Source of the DNA: a virus
Length of the DNA stretch: 30,219 nt
IMG/VR virus record: IMGVR_UViG_3300034375_001773
Span: 1-30,219 of that record
Reading direction: 5' to 3' (one strand)
Shown: piece by piece, positions 1-8,073 of the stretch
Layout: the number at the start of each line of letters is the position of its first letter
How positions within the stretch are numbered: position 1 is the first letter of the stretch
Position numbers and translations under genes: made by a program
The notes under the pieces: model-generated
Database searches by the model: none
What the model saw: only the letters and a program-made list of their open reading frames with translations
Told to the model about the DNA's origin: nothing

Positions 1-215
1 ATAAAACTGCAGAAGAAATTACAGAATACGATACTGCTGTAGCAGTACAAAACCGTGATCTTCGTAATAGTCTTTTATCTGAGACAGATTGGACAGGTCT
101 TTCTGATGTTACAATGTCTGCAGAGATGACTACTTACCGTCAAGCTCTTCGTGATATTACTACACACGCAAACTGGCCCAACCTTGAGCCAGATGATTGG
201 CCTACAAAACCGTAA
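1..215 (+). CDS. Tail assembly chaperone-like protein, C-terminal part (cut by window edge)
   Basis: The first codon read is at position 3; the gene begins upstream of the window and stops with TAA at 213-215. About 70 residues are visible. They carry the pattern RNSLLSETDW ... YRQALRDI ... WP.KP, which is the signature of the phage tail assembly chaperone family (Pfam Phage_tail_APC), whose members sit beside tail fibre genes and are thought to help fibres fold or attach. The same pattern recurs in the gene at 1065-1328, so the tail fibre gene is flanked by two related genes. The assignment rests on the pattern only. This copy could instead be the C-terminal domain of a larger fibre or of another structural protein that starts outside the window. 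Confidence 0.7.
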   Translation, partial: KTAEEITEYDTAVAVQNRDLRNSLLSETDWTGLSDVTMSAEMTTYRQALRDITTHANWPNLEPDDWPTKP

Positions 216-227
216 GGATAAACTGAG

Positions 228-1055
228 ATGAGTAAAGCAAGAAACTTAGCAGATATTGTAGCAGCAGGTCAGCCACTTGCGGATGGTACTATTGAAACGA
301 CAGACATTACGGATGTCACTGCTAGTGCTACAGAATTGAACTACACAGATGGTGTTACATCTAATATTCAGACTCAGTTAGATGCTAAGATGACACCGAC
401 TTATACAGGTGACGTAGACATTACTGGGAATATCACTGTGTCTGGTACTGTAGATGGGCGTGACATTGCAACCAACATTCCATCAACGCTTGGCACTGCG
501 GGTCAGGTTTTGACTGTTAATTCAGGTGCTACTGCGGGTGAGTGGGCTGATGGTGGCGGCGGTGGCTGGGAATTAATATCGACAACAACAATATCAGGTA
601 ACCCTAGTTCCGTTTCAATTAGTTTAGCAGATTATCCAGTTTTGCGTTTTGAGTACGTTGAGATAGAGCATTCTGCAAATTCTGGTCTGTATCTGAATGT
701 AAAAGCCAACGATGGTACAAATAATGTAACCTTTCGTGGCGCACGTTTTATTGAAACTTGGGCATCACGATCAAACTCTACTTTAAATAATGCTAGTCTT
801 TTATTTGTAACTCAAAGTAGTGAAACTTCAAATGGTACGGTACTCCTTTACAATGCATATAATACTGGAAAAACAGGGATTTATGCTTTTGGAGGTAATG
901 TAGATACTACAAACAATTACTATGGTACAGAAAGGTTTACGGGAGGTAGTAATGGTACATATGCGGATGATGCCGTTCCTTCTGTCACGTTCAATCTAAA
1001 TCAGGCTGCAACAATGTCAAGTGGAACAATATATCTTTATGGTTCTACCACATAG
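228..1055 (+). CDS. Tail fibre-like / receptor-binding protein (275 aa)
   Basis: The N-terminal half (about residues 1-110) is the low-complexity fibre shaft common in marine phages, with phrases such as TSNIQTQLDAK and GTAGQVLTVNSG, ending in a glycine run (GGGGG near residue 110). The C-terminal half (about 115-275) is a beta-rich Ser/Thr/Asn/Gly segment ending in SGTIYLYG, a form typical of the tip domain of small phage fibres, which presumably binds the host surface. The ATG is preceded by AAGGA at 9 bases spacing. It lies 12 bases after the preceding chaperone-like gene and 9 bases before the next one. No peptidase or enzymatic domain is visible. The fold of the tip is inferred from composition, not from a recognised family. 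Confidence 0.75.
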   Translation: MSKARNLADIVAAGQPLADGTIETTDITDVTASATELNYTDGVTSNIQTQLDAKMTPTYTGDVDITGNITVSGTVDGRDIATNIPSTLGTAGQVLTVNSGATAGEWADGGGGGWELISTTTISGNPSSVSISLADYPVLRFEYVEIEHSANSGLYLNVKANDGTNNVTFRGARFIETWASRSNSTLNNASLLFVTQSSETSNGTVLLYNAYNTGKTGIYAFGGNVDTTNNYYGTERFTGGSNGTYADDAVPSVTFNLNQAATMSSGTIYLYGSTT

Positions 1056-1064
1056 GAGATTATA

Positions 1065-1328
1065 ATGGCGAAATTATTAAAGCAAATAGGGGATACGTTG
1101 GTTCCTATCGAAGGGGCTGAATTAGAGCAATTCCTTAACGATCAAGCAGCAGCAGCCGTTGAATTTGCTCGTGAGCGTCGAAACAGCCTTTTAGCTGAAA
1201 CAGACTGGCGTTTCCGTTCAGATTTAACAGTTTCACAAGAATGGATTGACTACTGCCAAGCACTACGGGATGTCCCAGCGCAAGAGGGCTTCCCAGAGAA
1301 TATAACTTGGCCTATTAAGCCTGAATAG
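1065..1328 (+). CDS. Tail assembly chaperone-like protein (87 aa)
   Basis: Residues about 37-87 carry RRNSLLAETDW, YCQALRDVP, GFPENITWP and KPE, matching the Phage_tail_APC pattern (R..LL.E.DW ... Q.LRD.P ... WP..P). These small proteins lie next to tail fibre genes and probably act in fibre assembly. The N-terminal 36 residues are short and unremarkable. The ATG has AGGAG 6 bases upstream, which starts inside the region just after the fibre stop codon. It is paralogous in its last 50 residues to the gene cut by the left window edge (1-215). The two copies differ in sequence enough to be old duplicates or separately acquired. Confidence 0.75.
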   Translation: MAKLLKQIGDTLVPIEGAELEQFLNDQAAAAVEFARERRNSLLAETDWRFRSDLTVSQEWIDYCQALRDVPAQEGFPENITWPIKPE

Positions 1329-1360
1329 TTCTTGTTATTTAAGCCTTTATGAGTTAAACT

Positions 1361-1615
1361 ATGAGTGACATCAAACTTTCTCCAGAAGAAATAGAAGATA
1401 TGCTAGATCGTGCAGCAAGACGTGGAGCTAAAGAAGCCCTGCGTTCTATTGGCTTACTAGACGATGACGCACATAAAGATATTACAGAGATGCGTAGCTT
1501 GTTGGAAGCTTGGCGTGACACTCGTAAGTCTATCTGGTCTACAGTAGTAAAATTAGCTACCGTTGGAGTCCTGACGTTTATTGCAGGTGCGGTATGGATG
1601 ACAATGAATAAGTAA
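1361..1615 (+). CDS. DUF6127-like small membrane protein (84 aa)
   Basis: The sequence has a charged helical N-terminal part with RRGAKEALRSIGL, then DITEMRSLLEAWRD, and ends with one hydrophobic segment (about residues 61-80, rich in V, L, A, F, G) followed by MTMNK. This arrangement matches the DUF6127 family of alphaproteobacterial phage and prophage proteins as I remember it. Function is unknown. One C-terminal membrane helix in a gene between tail-fibre and virion genes would suit a lysis-associated (holin-like) role, but that is only inference. The Shine-Dalgarno sequence is weak (GAG about 9 bases before ATG), unlike its neighbours. The 32-base gap before it holds no clear signal. Confidence 0.6.
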   Translation: MSDIKLSPEEIEDMLDRAARRGAKEALRSIGLLDDDAHKDITEMRSLLEAWRDTRKSIWSTVVKLATVGVLTFIAGAVWMTMNK

Positions 1616-1654
1616 CACAGTAAGCTTGCTTATAAGCGAACAAGGTATAATATA

Positions 1655-4600
1655 ATGGCAACTGACTTCCAGTATAAAATTAAAGCTATTGATGCTAAAC
1701 CCCATCCTATGACAGGAAATAAGCAGTATGAGTATTTGCTTATGATCGACTATGCAGATGGCGGTACTGCTATGGAACGGTCTGGTGTATTTAGCAGTAA
1801 GCAAGCGGCTACAGATGCTATTAATACAATGATAGCTAAACATAAGTCTTCTGTAGAAGGTAGACCTGTAACCATAAAAACTAACTATGGTACAGAGACA
1901 CAGGAAGTTAATGCTAATCAAAGTTATGCCCTTGAAAAAGAAAAAGAGGCTCTTGAGCAGTCTCTACGTGACTTAACAGAAGACCCTAGTAACCCTGGTT
2001 ATACTGTAAGCGGTAGACAGTTAGTAGATCAAGATACATATAGCTCTCAATTAGGTGCTACAAAGAAACAGTATGCCACACCAGACCCAGCTAAACTAGA
2101 GGCAACAAAAAACCGATACTCTGAGATTAACTCTGTGTTAAGGAGCCAAGCCCCTAATGCTTCTGTTATTAACCGAACACGGCAACGTTTAGAGCAAGAA
2201 GGTCTGACTGTGGGTGCTATCCAAACAGGTGCTACTACACCTACAGAAGATGGGCAGTTTGGTGGTACTGGTGTAGGCACTGGCACTACTTATGATACAA
2301 CTACTGGAGGTGGTACTACTTATGTTGGTGACTCTACTGATGAAGGTGGTACACCTGTAGCTACTGATCCAACAGGCACTGGAACAGGCACAGGTACTAT
2401 AGGTGGTGGTACTACTTATGGTCAACAACCTATTACAGGTACTTTCGGTACACCTCTACAAACTTCAGGGCTATCTGCTGTACCTACATTCAACTATAAT
2501 CAGCCTGTACAACAACAGGCAGGGTTTACCCAACAGCAGTTGACCTCGACTATGCCAGGTATGGGGGGTGCACCTACAGGAGTCCAAACAGTACAATACA
2601 CAAATCAGTACGGACAGAGTATACCTGTCACAGAGTCTAATGGTCAGCCTATCACGTATGTGCCACCAGGATACACTAAAACTACTGGTGCTGCACAAGG
2701 TGGCCTTATGCGTAGAGGTTACGCTGGTGGTGGACTTACTGTGCAGCAGAATGAAGATGGTACGTCTGCTATAACTCTTAATGGAGAAACTATACGTACA
2801 TATCGTGCAGGTCATAGTCCTTCTGTAATACAAGATGAAACTAAACGTTTGCAAGAGTCTCTTAATAAAGTTCAGGATTACTTAGCAACAAATGCTACAC
2901 CTCCTCAAAACGTAGTTGATGCTTTTTATAACTCTACAAATCCAGGTGTTAGTCGTAGTATTTTTACTCGTATGTTTGGTAAGCTTCAAGAGAACGCAAT
3001 AAATAAGCGTATGGCTGAAGAAGCCAAGAAGTATGAAAAAACTTACGGTGTCCAAACTAATGCAGAACGTTATGCGGATCGTGAAGGTTACGGTCAAATT
3101 ACTGAGTCACCAAGTGGAGGCTTTCAACTTAACCTTCCTGGAAATCGTCCTACCTTTGCTACACGTGAGGCTGCACAAGCTTATCTTAGTGGGTTTAACC
3201 AGTTGGTTAATGAAGGATCAGCTCAGGCTTACATAGCTAAACAGCAAAAAGCAGACGGCTTCTTCAAACGCACCCCTCAACCCGAAGCTACCGATGAGTA
3301 CAATGCTAAGAAACAAGCTGCACTAGAGTCATTCCGTGCACTACAAGACCTTCGTGATTATGAGGGTGGTCCCTTATCTCCTGAGTTAATAAAGAAAAGG
3401 GCAATCCTTAGAACAGGTGCTAACACTGCTACACTAGACCCTCAACTTCTAAAAGACCAAGATTTTCTTCGCCAACTCAAAGGTATGGGTGTAGATAAAC
3501 TTGTGTCTGGTGGTATGGGACCAACTGGACTTCCAGAGTTTTCTGAGCTTAGAATTAATTCAGAGGGTACAGGTCCAAATGGACAGGAGCTTTTGTCTGT
3601 AAAAACTATGAGCAGTGGTATGGGGTGGAATGACCTAACCATACGTGACAATCTTGGTGGTACTATTCGTGGTAACGTATTCTTGGATTCAGACAGAATG
3701 GACCCGTCTGTTTTTAAGAATAAGATTGCTAGTTCAGCTGATATTGCAAGTGCTAACCGACTAGGTAAACCAGAGGCGTCTGAGTTTGCGGCTATAACTG
3801 GTCGAAGTCTTAATGAGTCGTTGAAAGCTCTTGGAGGAAACTTTGCATCTGGTGATATTCGTAACTGGGGTGCAATCCTTCAAGCTGGAGACCCGTACCA
3901 AGCTGCGATAGATGCTCAGAAACAGTTGTACTACAGGTATACTCCACAAGACTCTAGAGCAGAAAACACTGGTGCAGATCAATACATCCACCAGATACCC
4001 CAAACTTGGGACGAGATTATTCGTAACTATAGCACGGCTACCCCAGAGCAAAAAGAACTTCTATTAAGAGGGGATATCGTTAGGTTTAAGGACGTAAACA
4101 CAGGCGAGATGCGTGAGGAAGTTCTTAAAAAACCTTCTGAAAGAACAAACACTACACGTCTTGATAGGTATAAAGACCTAATGCGTATTGGTGCTATAGA
4201 CGAGTTTGATATAAAAGATTTTGAAAACTTACCTAACTATCCTGATGCATTCAGGGAAGAGTACGGACGTGACCCTACAGTAGAGGACTTTGCTGACTAT
4301 GGCTACACTGATCCAGAAGGTAGTTTTAAAAATATTATGGGTGATCAGACTCAGGATACTACTACTATAGATGATCAAACAGATGAATTGTTTCCACCTA
4401 GTGAGCCAGACGAGCCTGTCACACAACCAACAACTCCTTATGGTACAACTTACGGACAACAACCTATAACAACAAGTACTACAGGTACAACTTTACAAAC
4501 TGCAGGACTTTCTGCTGTACCTACATTTAATTATAATCAACCTGTACAACAACAAGCAGGGTTCACTCCACAGCAACTTACCTCAACTATGCCTGGTATG

Positions 4601-6625
4601 GGTGGAGGGTCCATAGGAGTACAGACAGTGCAATATACAAACGAATTTGGTCAAACTATTTCTGTAACTGAAAACAACGGACAGCCTATTACTTATGTAC
4701 CCCCTGGTTATAAAAAAACAACAGCTGCTGCACAAGGCGGTATGATGCGTAATGGCTATGCTGAAGGTGGCACTGTAGATAAAGCTATTCTTAAAATAGC
4801 TCAGATGAATGGCTTCCAAGGCTCAACACCAGAACAAGCAAGACTATTTATGAATAGCTCAGAAGGTCTACGTGCTAAGGCTCGTGCTATTGGTGCTATG
4901 ATGAATAAGGGTGGTGCTGTACTTTATGCACAAGAAGGTGTAGATGTACAACCAGGCACTTCAACCGATCCGTCTTTTGCTACACAACTAGCTGGTCAAA
5001 CTAAAGACCTTATCGGTCAGACTATGACACCTCAGCAGTCTACTGTAAATTATATCCAGCCTACTACAGAAGACTTTATACCTACGGGGGCAGGTCAAGT
5101 AGGGGAAACAGCACCTTATGCTGAAGCTGCAACAGTGGGTACAGTACAACAAGCAGGTATACCTACAGTCACAGGTGCTAATACAATGACTCCTACTATG
5201 GTTACTCCTGGCGTACAAGGTGTAACTTCAGGTATGCAGCCTGTAACAGGTACTGTGTCGGATCAAGCTCAAGTTACCGCTGCACAACAAGAAACCTCTG
5301 CTGTATCAGACTTAAAAGCACAGCAAGGTACAGCCATTATAATGGATAACCCAGTACAAAGGGAAATCCAAGATGGTGAGCTTATCTCTGGTGCAGCTAA
5401 TGCACAAAAAGCTGCAGAGTTTACAGAACAAATTGAAGCAGCTACAGCAGAGCCATCTGCTAAGGCTACCGTTCAAGGTCAGCTAGAAGGACTTATGCAG
5501 CAGTTTGAAGGCGGTAATACGCCTGCTTGGGCAGCTGGTTCTATGAGAGCAGCTATGGCTAATCTATCTGCTCGTGGTCTAGGTGCTTCATCTCTTGCAG
5601 GGCAAGCAGTTATTCAAGCTGCTATGGAGGCTGCACTACCTATCGCTCAGATGGACGCACAGACTACTGCACAATTTGAAGCTCAGAACTTGTCTAACCG
5701 TCAACAACGTGCAATGCTAGCTGCTCAACAACGTGCTCAGTTCTTAGGTATGGAGTTTGATCAAGCATTCCAAGCTCGTGTACAAAACTCAGCACGTATT
5801 GGTGACATTGCCAATATGAACTTTACTGCAGAGCAAAACATTGCGTTAGAGAACTCTCGTGCAGCTAACACAATGAACCTGCAGAACCTATCTAACTCTC
5901 AAGCTATGGTAATGGCAGAGGCTGCTGCACTAGCTAACTTAGATATGGCTAACCTAAGCAACCGCCAGCAAGCTGCAGTACAAAATGCTCAGAACTTCTT
6001 GCAGATGGATATGACAAACTTAGGGTTTGAACAACAGACAGCTATGTTTAAGGCACAGCAAAACATTCAAGCTCTATTCACTGATCAAGCTGCTGAGAAT
6101 GCTGCTGCACAGTTCAACGCTTCTAGTGAAAACCAGACTAACCAGTTCTTTGCTAACTTGTCTGCACAGACATCTCAGTTCAACGCAGCACAACAAAATG
6201 CTATGGATCAGTTTAATGTAAATAGTATTAATGCTTTACGTGAGTTTAACTCTGAAATGCAAAACCAGCGTGATATGTTTAACGCACAGAACGGTCTTGT
6301 AGTTGCACAAGCTAATGCACAGTGGAGACAGAACATTGCTACACTAAACACTGCAGCGCAGAACGAAAGCAATATGAACTTTGCTAAAACTATGAATGCA
6401 TTTACATCTACTAACCTAGATGCGTACTGGCAGCGTGAGCGTGACATTATGAGCTTTGCATTTACATCAGCTGAGAATGCTGCAGCACGTATGTCTGAGG
6501 TACTATTAGCAGAAATGAACGCTGAAGCTAAAGCTAAATATGCTGACGCACAAGGTAGAGGTATACTGGGTGCTACACTACTCAAGGGCGCACTCAACTA
6601 TATGGCTGGCGGCAAGATAGTATAA
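1655..6625 (+). CDS. Very large virion structural protein with internal duplication (1656 aa)
   Basis: I do not recognise a named enzyme here. Residues 1-110 form a compact domain. About 190-255 is Gly/Thr-rich linker. A 108-residue block at 253-360 recurs at 931-1039, each copy ending in GG(L/M)MR.GYA.GG. Residues about 360-930 are unique and charged. About 1040-1240 is Thr/Pro/Gln-rich. About 1240-1656 is Ala/Gln/Asn-rich and helical, with NLSN.Q repeats and the phrase RGLGASSLAGQA seen in marine phage virion proteins. The size, position and lack of catalytic motifs point to a capsid-internal or tail protein. The ATG follows AAGG with a 9-base AT-rich spacer. It is followed 11 bases later by the transglycosylase-like gene, consistent with a co-expressed internal virion set. 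Confidence 0.7.
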   Translation: MATDFQYKIKAIDAKPHPMTGNKQYEYLLMIDYADGGTAMERSGVFSSKQAATDAINTMIAKHKSSVEGRPVTIKTNYGTETQEVNANQSYALEKEKEALEQSLRDLTEDPSNPGYTVSGRQLVDQDTYSSQLGATKKQYATPDPAKLEATKNRYSEINSVLRSQAPNASVINRTRQRLEQEGLTVGAIQTGATTPTEDGQFGGTGVGTGTTYDTTTGGGTTYVGDSTDEGGTPVATDPTGTGTGTGTIGGGTTYGQQPITGTFGTPLQTSGLSAVPTFNYNQPVQQQAGFTQQQLTSTMPGMGGAPTGVQTVQYTNQYGQSIPVTESNGQPITYVPPGYTKTTGAAQGGLMRRGYAGGGLTVQQNEDGTSAITLNGETIRTYRAGHSPSVIQDETKRLQESLNKVQDYLATNATPPQNVVDAFYNSTNPGVSRSIFTRMFGKLQENAINKRMAEEAKKYEKTYGVQTNAERYADREGYGQITESPSGGFQLNLPGNRPTFATREAAQAYLSGFNQLVNEGSAQAYIAKQQKADGFFKRTPQPEATDEYNAKKQAALESFRALQDLRDYEGGPLSPELIKKRAILRTGANTATLDPQLLKDQDFLRQLKGMGVDKLVSGGMGPTGLPEFSELRINSEGTGPNGQELLSVKTMSSGMGWNDLTIRDNLGGTIRGNVFLDSDRMDPSVFKNKIASSADIASANRLGKPEASEFAAITGRSLNESLKALGGNFASGDIRNWGAILQAGDPYQAAIDAQKQLYYRYTPQDSRAENTGADQYIHQIPQTWDEIIRNYSTATPEQKELLLRGDIVRFKDVNTGEMREEVLKKPSERTNTTRLDRYKDLMRIGAIDEFDIKDFENLPNYPDAFREEYGRDPTVEDFADYGYTDPEGSFKNIMGDQTQDTTTIDDQTDELFPPSEPDEPVTQPTTPYGTTYGQQPITTSTTGTTLQTAGLSAVPTFNYNQPVQQQAGFTPQQLTSTMPGMGGGSIGVQTVQYTNEFGQTISVTENNGQPITYVPPGYKKTTAAAQGGMMRNGYAEGGTVDKAILKIAQMNGFQGSTPEQARLFMNSSEGLRAKARAIGAMMNKGGAVLYAQEGVDVQPGTSTDPSFATQLAGQTKDLIGQTMTPQQSTVNYIQPTTEDFIPTGAGQVGETAPYAEAATVGTVQQAGIPTVTGANTMTPTMVTPGVQGVTSGMQPVTGTVSDQAQVTAAQQETSAVSDLKAQQGTAIIMDNPVQREIQDGELISGAANAQKAAEFTEQIEAATAEPSAKATVQGQLEGLMQQFEGGNTPAWAAGSMRAAMANLSARGLGASSLAGQAVIQAAMEAALPIAQMDAQTTAQFEAQNLSNRQQRAMLAAQQRAQFLGMEFDQAFQARVQNSARIGDIANMNFTAEQNIALENSRAANTMNLQNLSNSQAMVMAEAAALANLDMANLSNRQQAAVQNAQNFLQMDMTNLGFEQQTAMFKAQQNIQALFTDQAAENAAAQFNASSENQTNQFFANLSAQTSQFNAAQQNAMDQFNVNSINALREFNSEMQNQRDMFNAQNGLVVAQANAQWRQNIATLNTAAQNESNMNFAKTMNAFTSTNLDAYWQRERDIMSFAFTSAENAAARMSEVLLAEMNAEAKAKYADAQGRGILGATLLKGALNYMAGGKIV
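2411..2734 (+). repeat. Internal repeat, copy 1 (108 codons)
   Basis: Codes for residues 253-360 of the 1656-residue virion protein. It starts TTYGQQPIT, contains SAVPTFNYNQPVQQQAGFT and STMPGMGG, and ends GYAGGG. Copy 2 lies about 2 kb downstream in the same frame. The two differ by one codon indel and many synonymous changes. Confidence 0.9.
4445..4771 (+). repeat. Internal repeat, copy 2 (109 codons)
   Basis: Codes for residues 931-1039 of the same protein, again from TTYGQQPIT through SAVPTFNYNQPVQQQAGFT and STMPGMGG to GYAEGG. Conservation is stronger in protein than in DNA, which suggests an old duplication kept by selection rather than a recent copying event. Confidence 0.9.
5685..6360 (+). 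repeat. Degenerate helical repeats in virion protein C-terminus
   Basis: This part of the 1656-residue protein repeats short units of the form NLSNRQQ.A or NLSN.Q followed by Ala/Gln/Asn-rich helical sequence (LSNRQQ at about 5692 and 5957, LSNSQ at about 5887, then several QFNA/QFFA units around 6110-6240). Units are degenerate in both length and sequence. They look like a long alpha-helical rod or bundle. Confidence 0.6.
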
Positions 6626-6636
6626 GGTAAAACAAT

Positions 6637-7476
6637 ATGGCAAACAATGAACCTGGTTTAGCAGACGTTATTGTAGGTGCAGCAACTAGTGTGCCTACGT
6701 CAGAGCAATCAGTTACAAAAACTAGAGGTCTTATGGCTCAACAAAGGCCAGGTCTAGGAGTAGGCGAAGACCCTGACTATGATTTGCCTACCTATATTGG
6801 TGACTTATTGTCTACTATGCGTGATGAACGTGCTACTATGGATTACCTCAAATCTACAGTAGATGAAACACGCTTAGATGATTACGATTATGGGGTTGAC
6901 GAACAGGCCCAACGTATGATAGACTCTGCAGATACACAGTACGATTATAGCTCAGGTGAAAGACCAGCTACACCTAAAACCCCTGAATTAAAAAATGCCT
7001 TAACTAAAGCTAAAAGTATAGTAGAAGAAAACATCGGCATCACTGGTGAGATGTGGGACATCTATAGAGACAAGGTTGGGTTTATCGAGTCTTCTAATAC
7101 TTACAATAAAGTAGGTGGCTCAGGCGATCACTACGATGGCTACTACCAGATGGGTCAAATGGCTAAGGCAGACGCTAGCAAGATACTTGGTTATGATCTA
7201 GGTCACGATAAAGCATCACGACAAAAGTTCCGTAATGACCCAGCGCTTCAAGAAGAAGCAGTAGCAGCTTACACAGCGCAGAACCATAGCTATCTAACAC
7301 AGAACTCTTCTAAGTATAGAGCATTACCAATAAAAGAAAAACTAGCTGTGTTAGCATACGCACACAACCAAGGATGGAAAGGTGCACGTGACTGGTTGAA
7401 CACTGGCGTAGAGGGTAGAGATGCTTTCGGTACTAAGGGCACCAAATATTATAACGCTATCATAGAAGCATTCTAA
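6637..7476 (+). CDS. Virion lytic transglycosylase-like peptidoglycan hydrolase (279 aa)
   Basis: The C-terminal half resembles a soluble lytic transglycosylase. FIESSN at about 149-154 places E151 as the likely catalytic acid. YDGYYQMG follows at about 167, like the G.(Y/M)Q motif, and LAVLAYAHNQG near 240 resembles the AYN.G motif. Such domains open a local hole in the cell wall during genome delivery, as the N-terminus of T7 gp16 does. Here the domain is a separate small protein encoded before the large internal virion proteins. The N-terminal 130 residues are acidic and probably disordered, with TRGLMAQQ at residues 29-36, a motif also at the end of the next gene. The ATG has AAGG upstream. 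The exact hydrolase family is uncertain, but the catalytic pattern is good. Confidence 0.7.
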   Translation: MANNEPGLADVIVGAATSVPTSEQSVTKTRGLMAQQRPGLGVGEDPDYDLPTYIGDLLSTMRDERATMDYLKSTVDETRLDDYDYGVDEQAQRMIDSADTQYDYSSGERPATPKTPELKNALTKAKSIVEENIGITGEMWDIYRDKVGFIESSNTYNKVGGSGDHYDGYYQMGQMAKADASKILGYDLGHDKASRQKFRNDPALQEEAVAAYTAQNHSYLTQNSSKYRALPIKEKLAVLAYAHNQGWKGARDWLNTGVEGRDAFGTKGTKYYNAIIEAF

Positions 7477-7490
7477 AGTAGGACACAATA

Positions 7491-8069
7491 ATGGCAGACG
7501 TATTCAGCGCCCCTATTCCTGGGCAGTCACTCACAGATACACCTAAGAACTATCCTTGGGAAAGACCAGCAGAGATTACTGATCCTCGTGAAGCTATCAA
7601 GTTTCATCTTGATGGTATTAACAGACCAGAAGCTCTCGACAACATTATTGAGATGCTTCAGTTAGGCATACCTGTTAATGCTTTATCTAAGACTGCACTT
7701 ACTACAGCACAGATGGAAGGTATTCACTCTGTAGATGTAAGCCTTATCATTGGTGATGTCATCAAAGAAGAGCTTATTAGCATCGCTGAGGAGGCTGGTA
7801 TTGATTACGTTACTGGTGATGAACCTTCTAAGATTGATACTAAAGAAAAAGAAGAACAAGAAGTCTTAGCTCTACTACGTAAGAAGATTGATGAAGCTGA
7901 TGAGATGGACGCTGGTGTTGAGATGATGCAGCAGACTGCTGATATGATGGCTGACCAAGAAGAAGAACCGCAAGAAGACATCGAAGCAGAAGCTGAGCCT
8001 ATGATGATGCAAGAAGAACAAGAAGAAACTATGCCACAAGAACCACGTGGCTTGATGGCGAAAGGTTAA
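7491..8069 (+). CDS. Small acidic virion-associated protein (192 aa)
   Basis: No enzyme family recognised. Residues 1-125 are a mixed helical region (PREAIKFHLDGI, EALDNIIEMLQLGIP). Residues about 125-192 are extremely acidic and Met/Gln-rich (runs such as DQEEEPQEDIEAEAEP and MMMQEEQEE), ending exactly in RGLMAKG. The position between the wall hydrolase and two giant internal proteins suggests an assembly or internal core protein. The acidic tail could keep partners apart before packaging. The start has TAGGA before ATG. It ends 4 bases before the next ATG, whose Shine-Dalgarno (AAAGG) lies in its last codons. Confidence 0.55.
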   Translation: MADVFSAPIPGQSLTDTPKNYPWERPAEITDPREAIKFHLDGINRPEALDNIIEMLQLGIPVNALSKTALTTAQMEGIHSVDVSLIIGDVIKEELISIAEEAGIDYVTGDEPSKIDTKEKEEQEVLALLRKKIDEADEMDAGVEMMQQTADMMADQEEEPQEDIEAEAEPMMMQEEQEETMPQEPRGLMAKG

Positions 8070-8073
8070 GAGT

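Noticed and set aside
1646-1656. TATAAT-like sequence before the 1656-residue gene
   Set aside because: No -35 element at a proper distance (only TTGCTT at 14 or 19 bases). The AT-rich run is simply the leader and spacer for AAGG.
1655-6625. CRISPR-like or tandem DNA repeats in the Gly/Thr- and Ala/Gln-rich coding regions
   Set aside because: The repeats follow codon frame and protein pattern, not fixed spacing of identical DNA, and are explained by low-complexity protein sequence.
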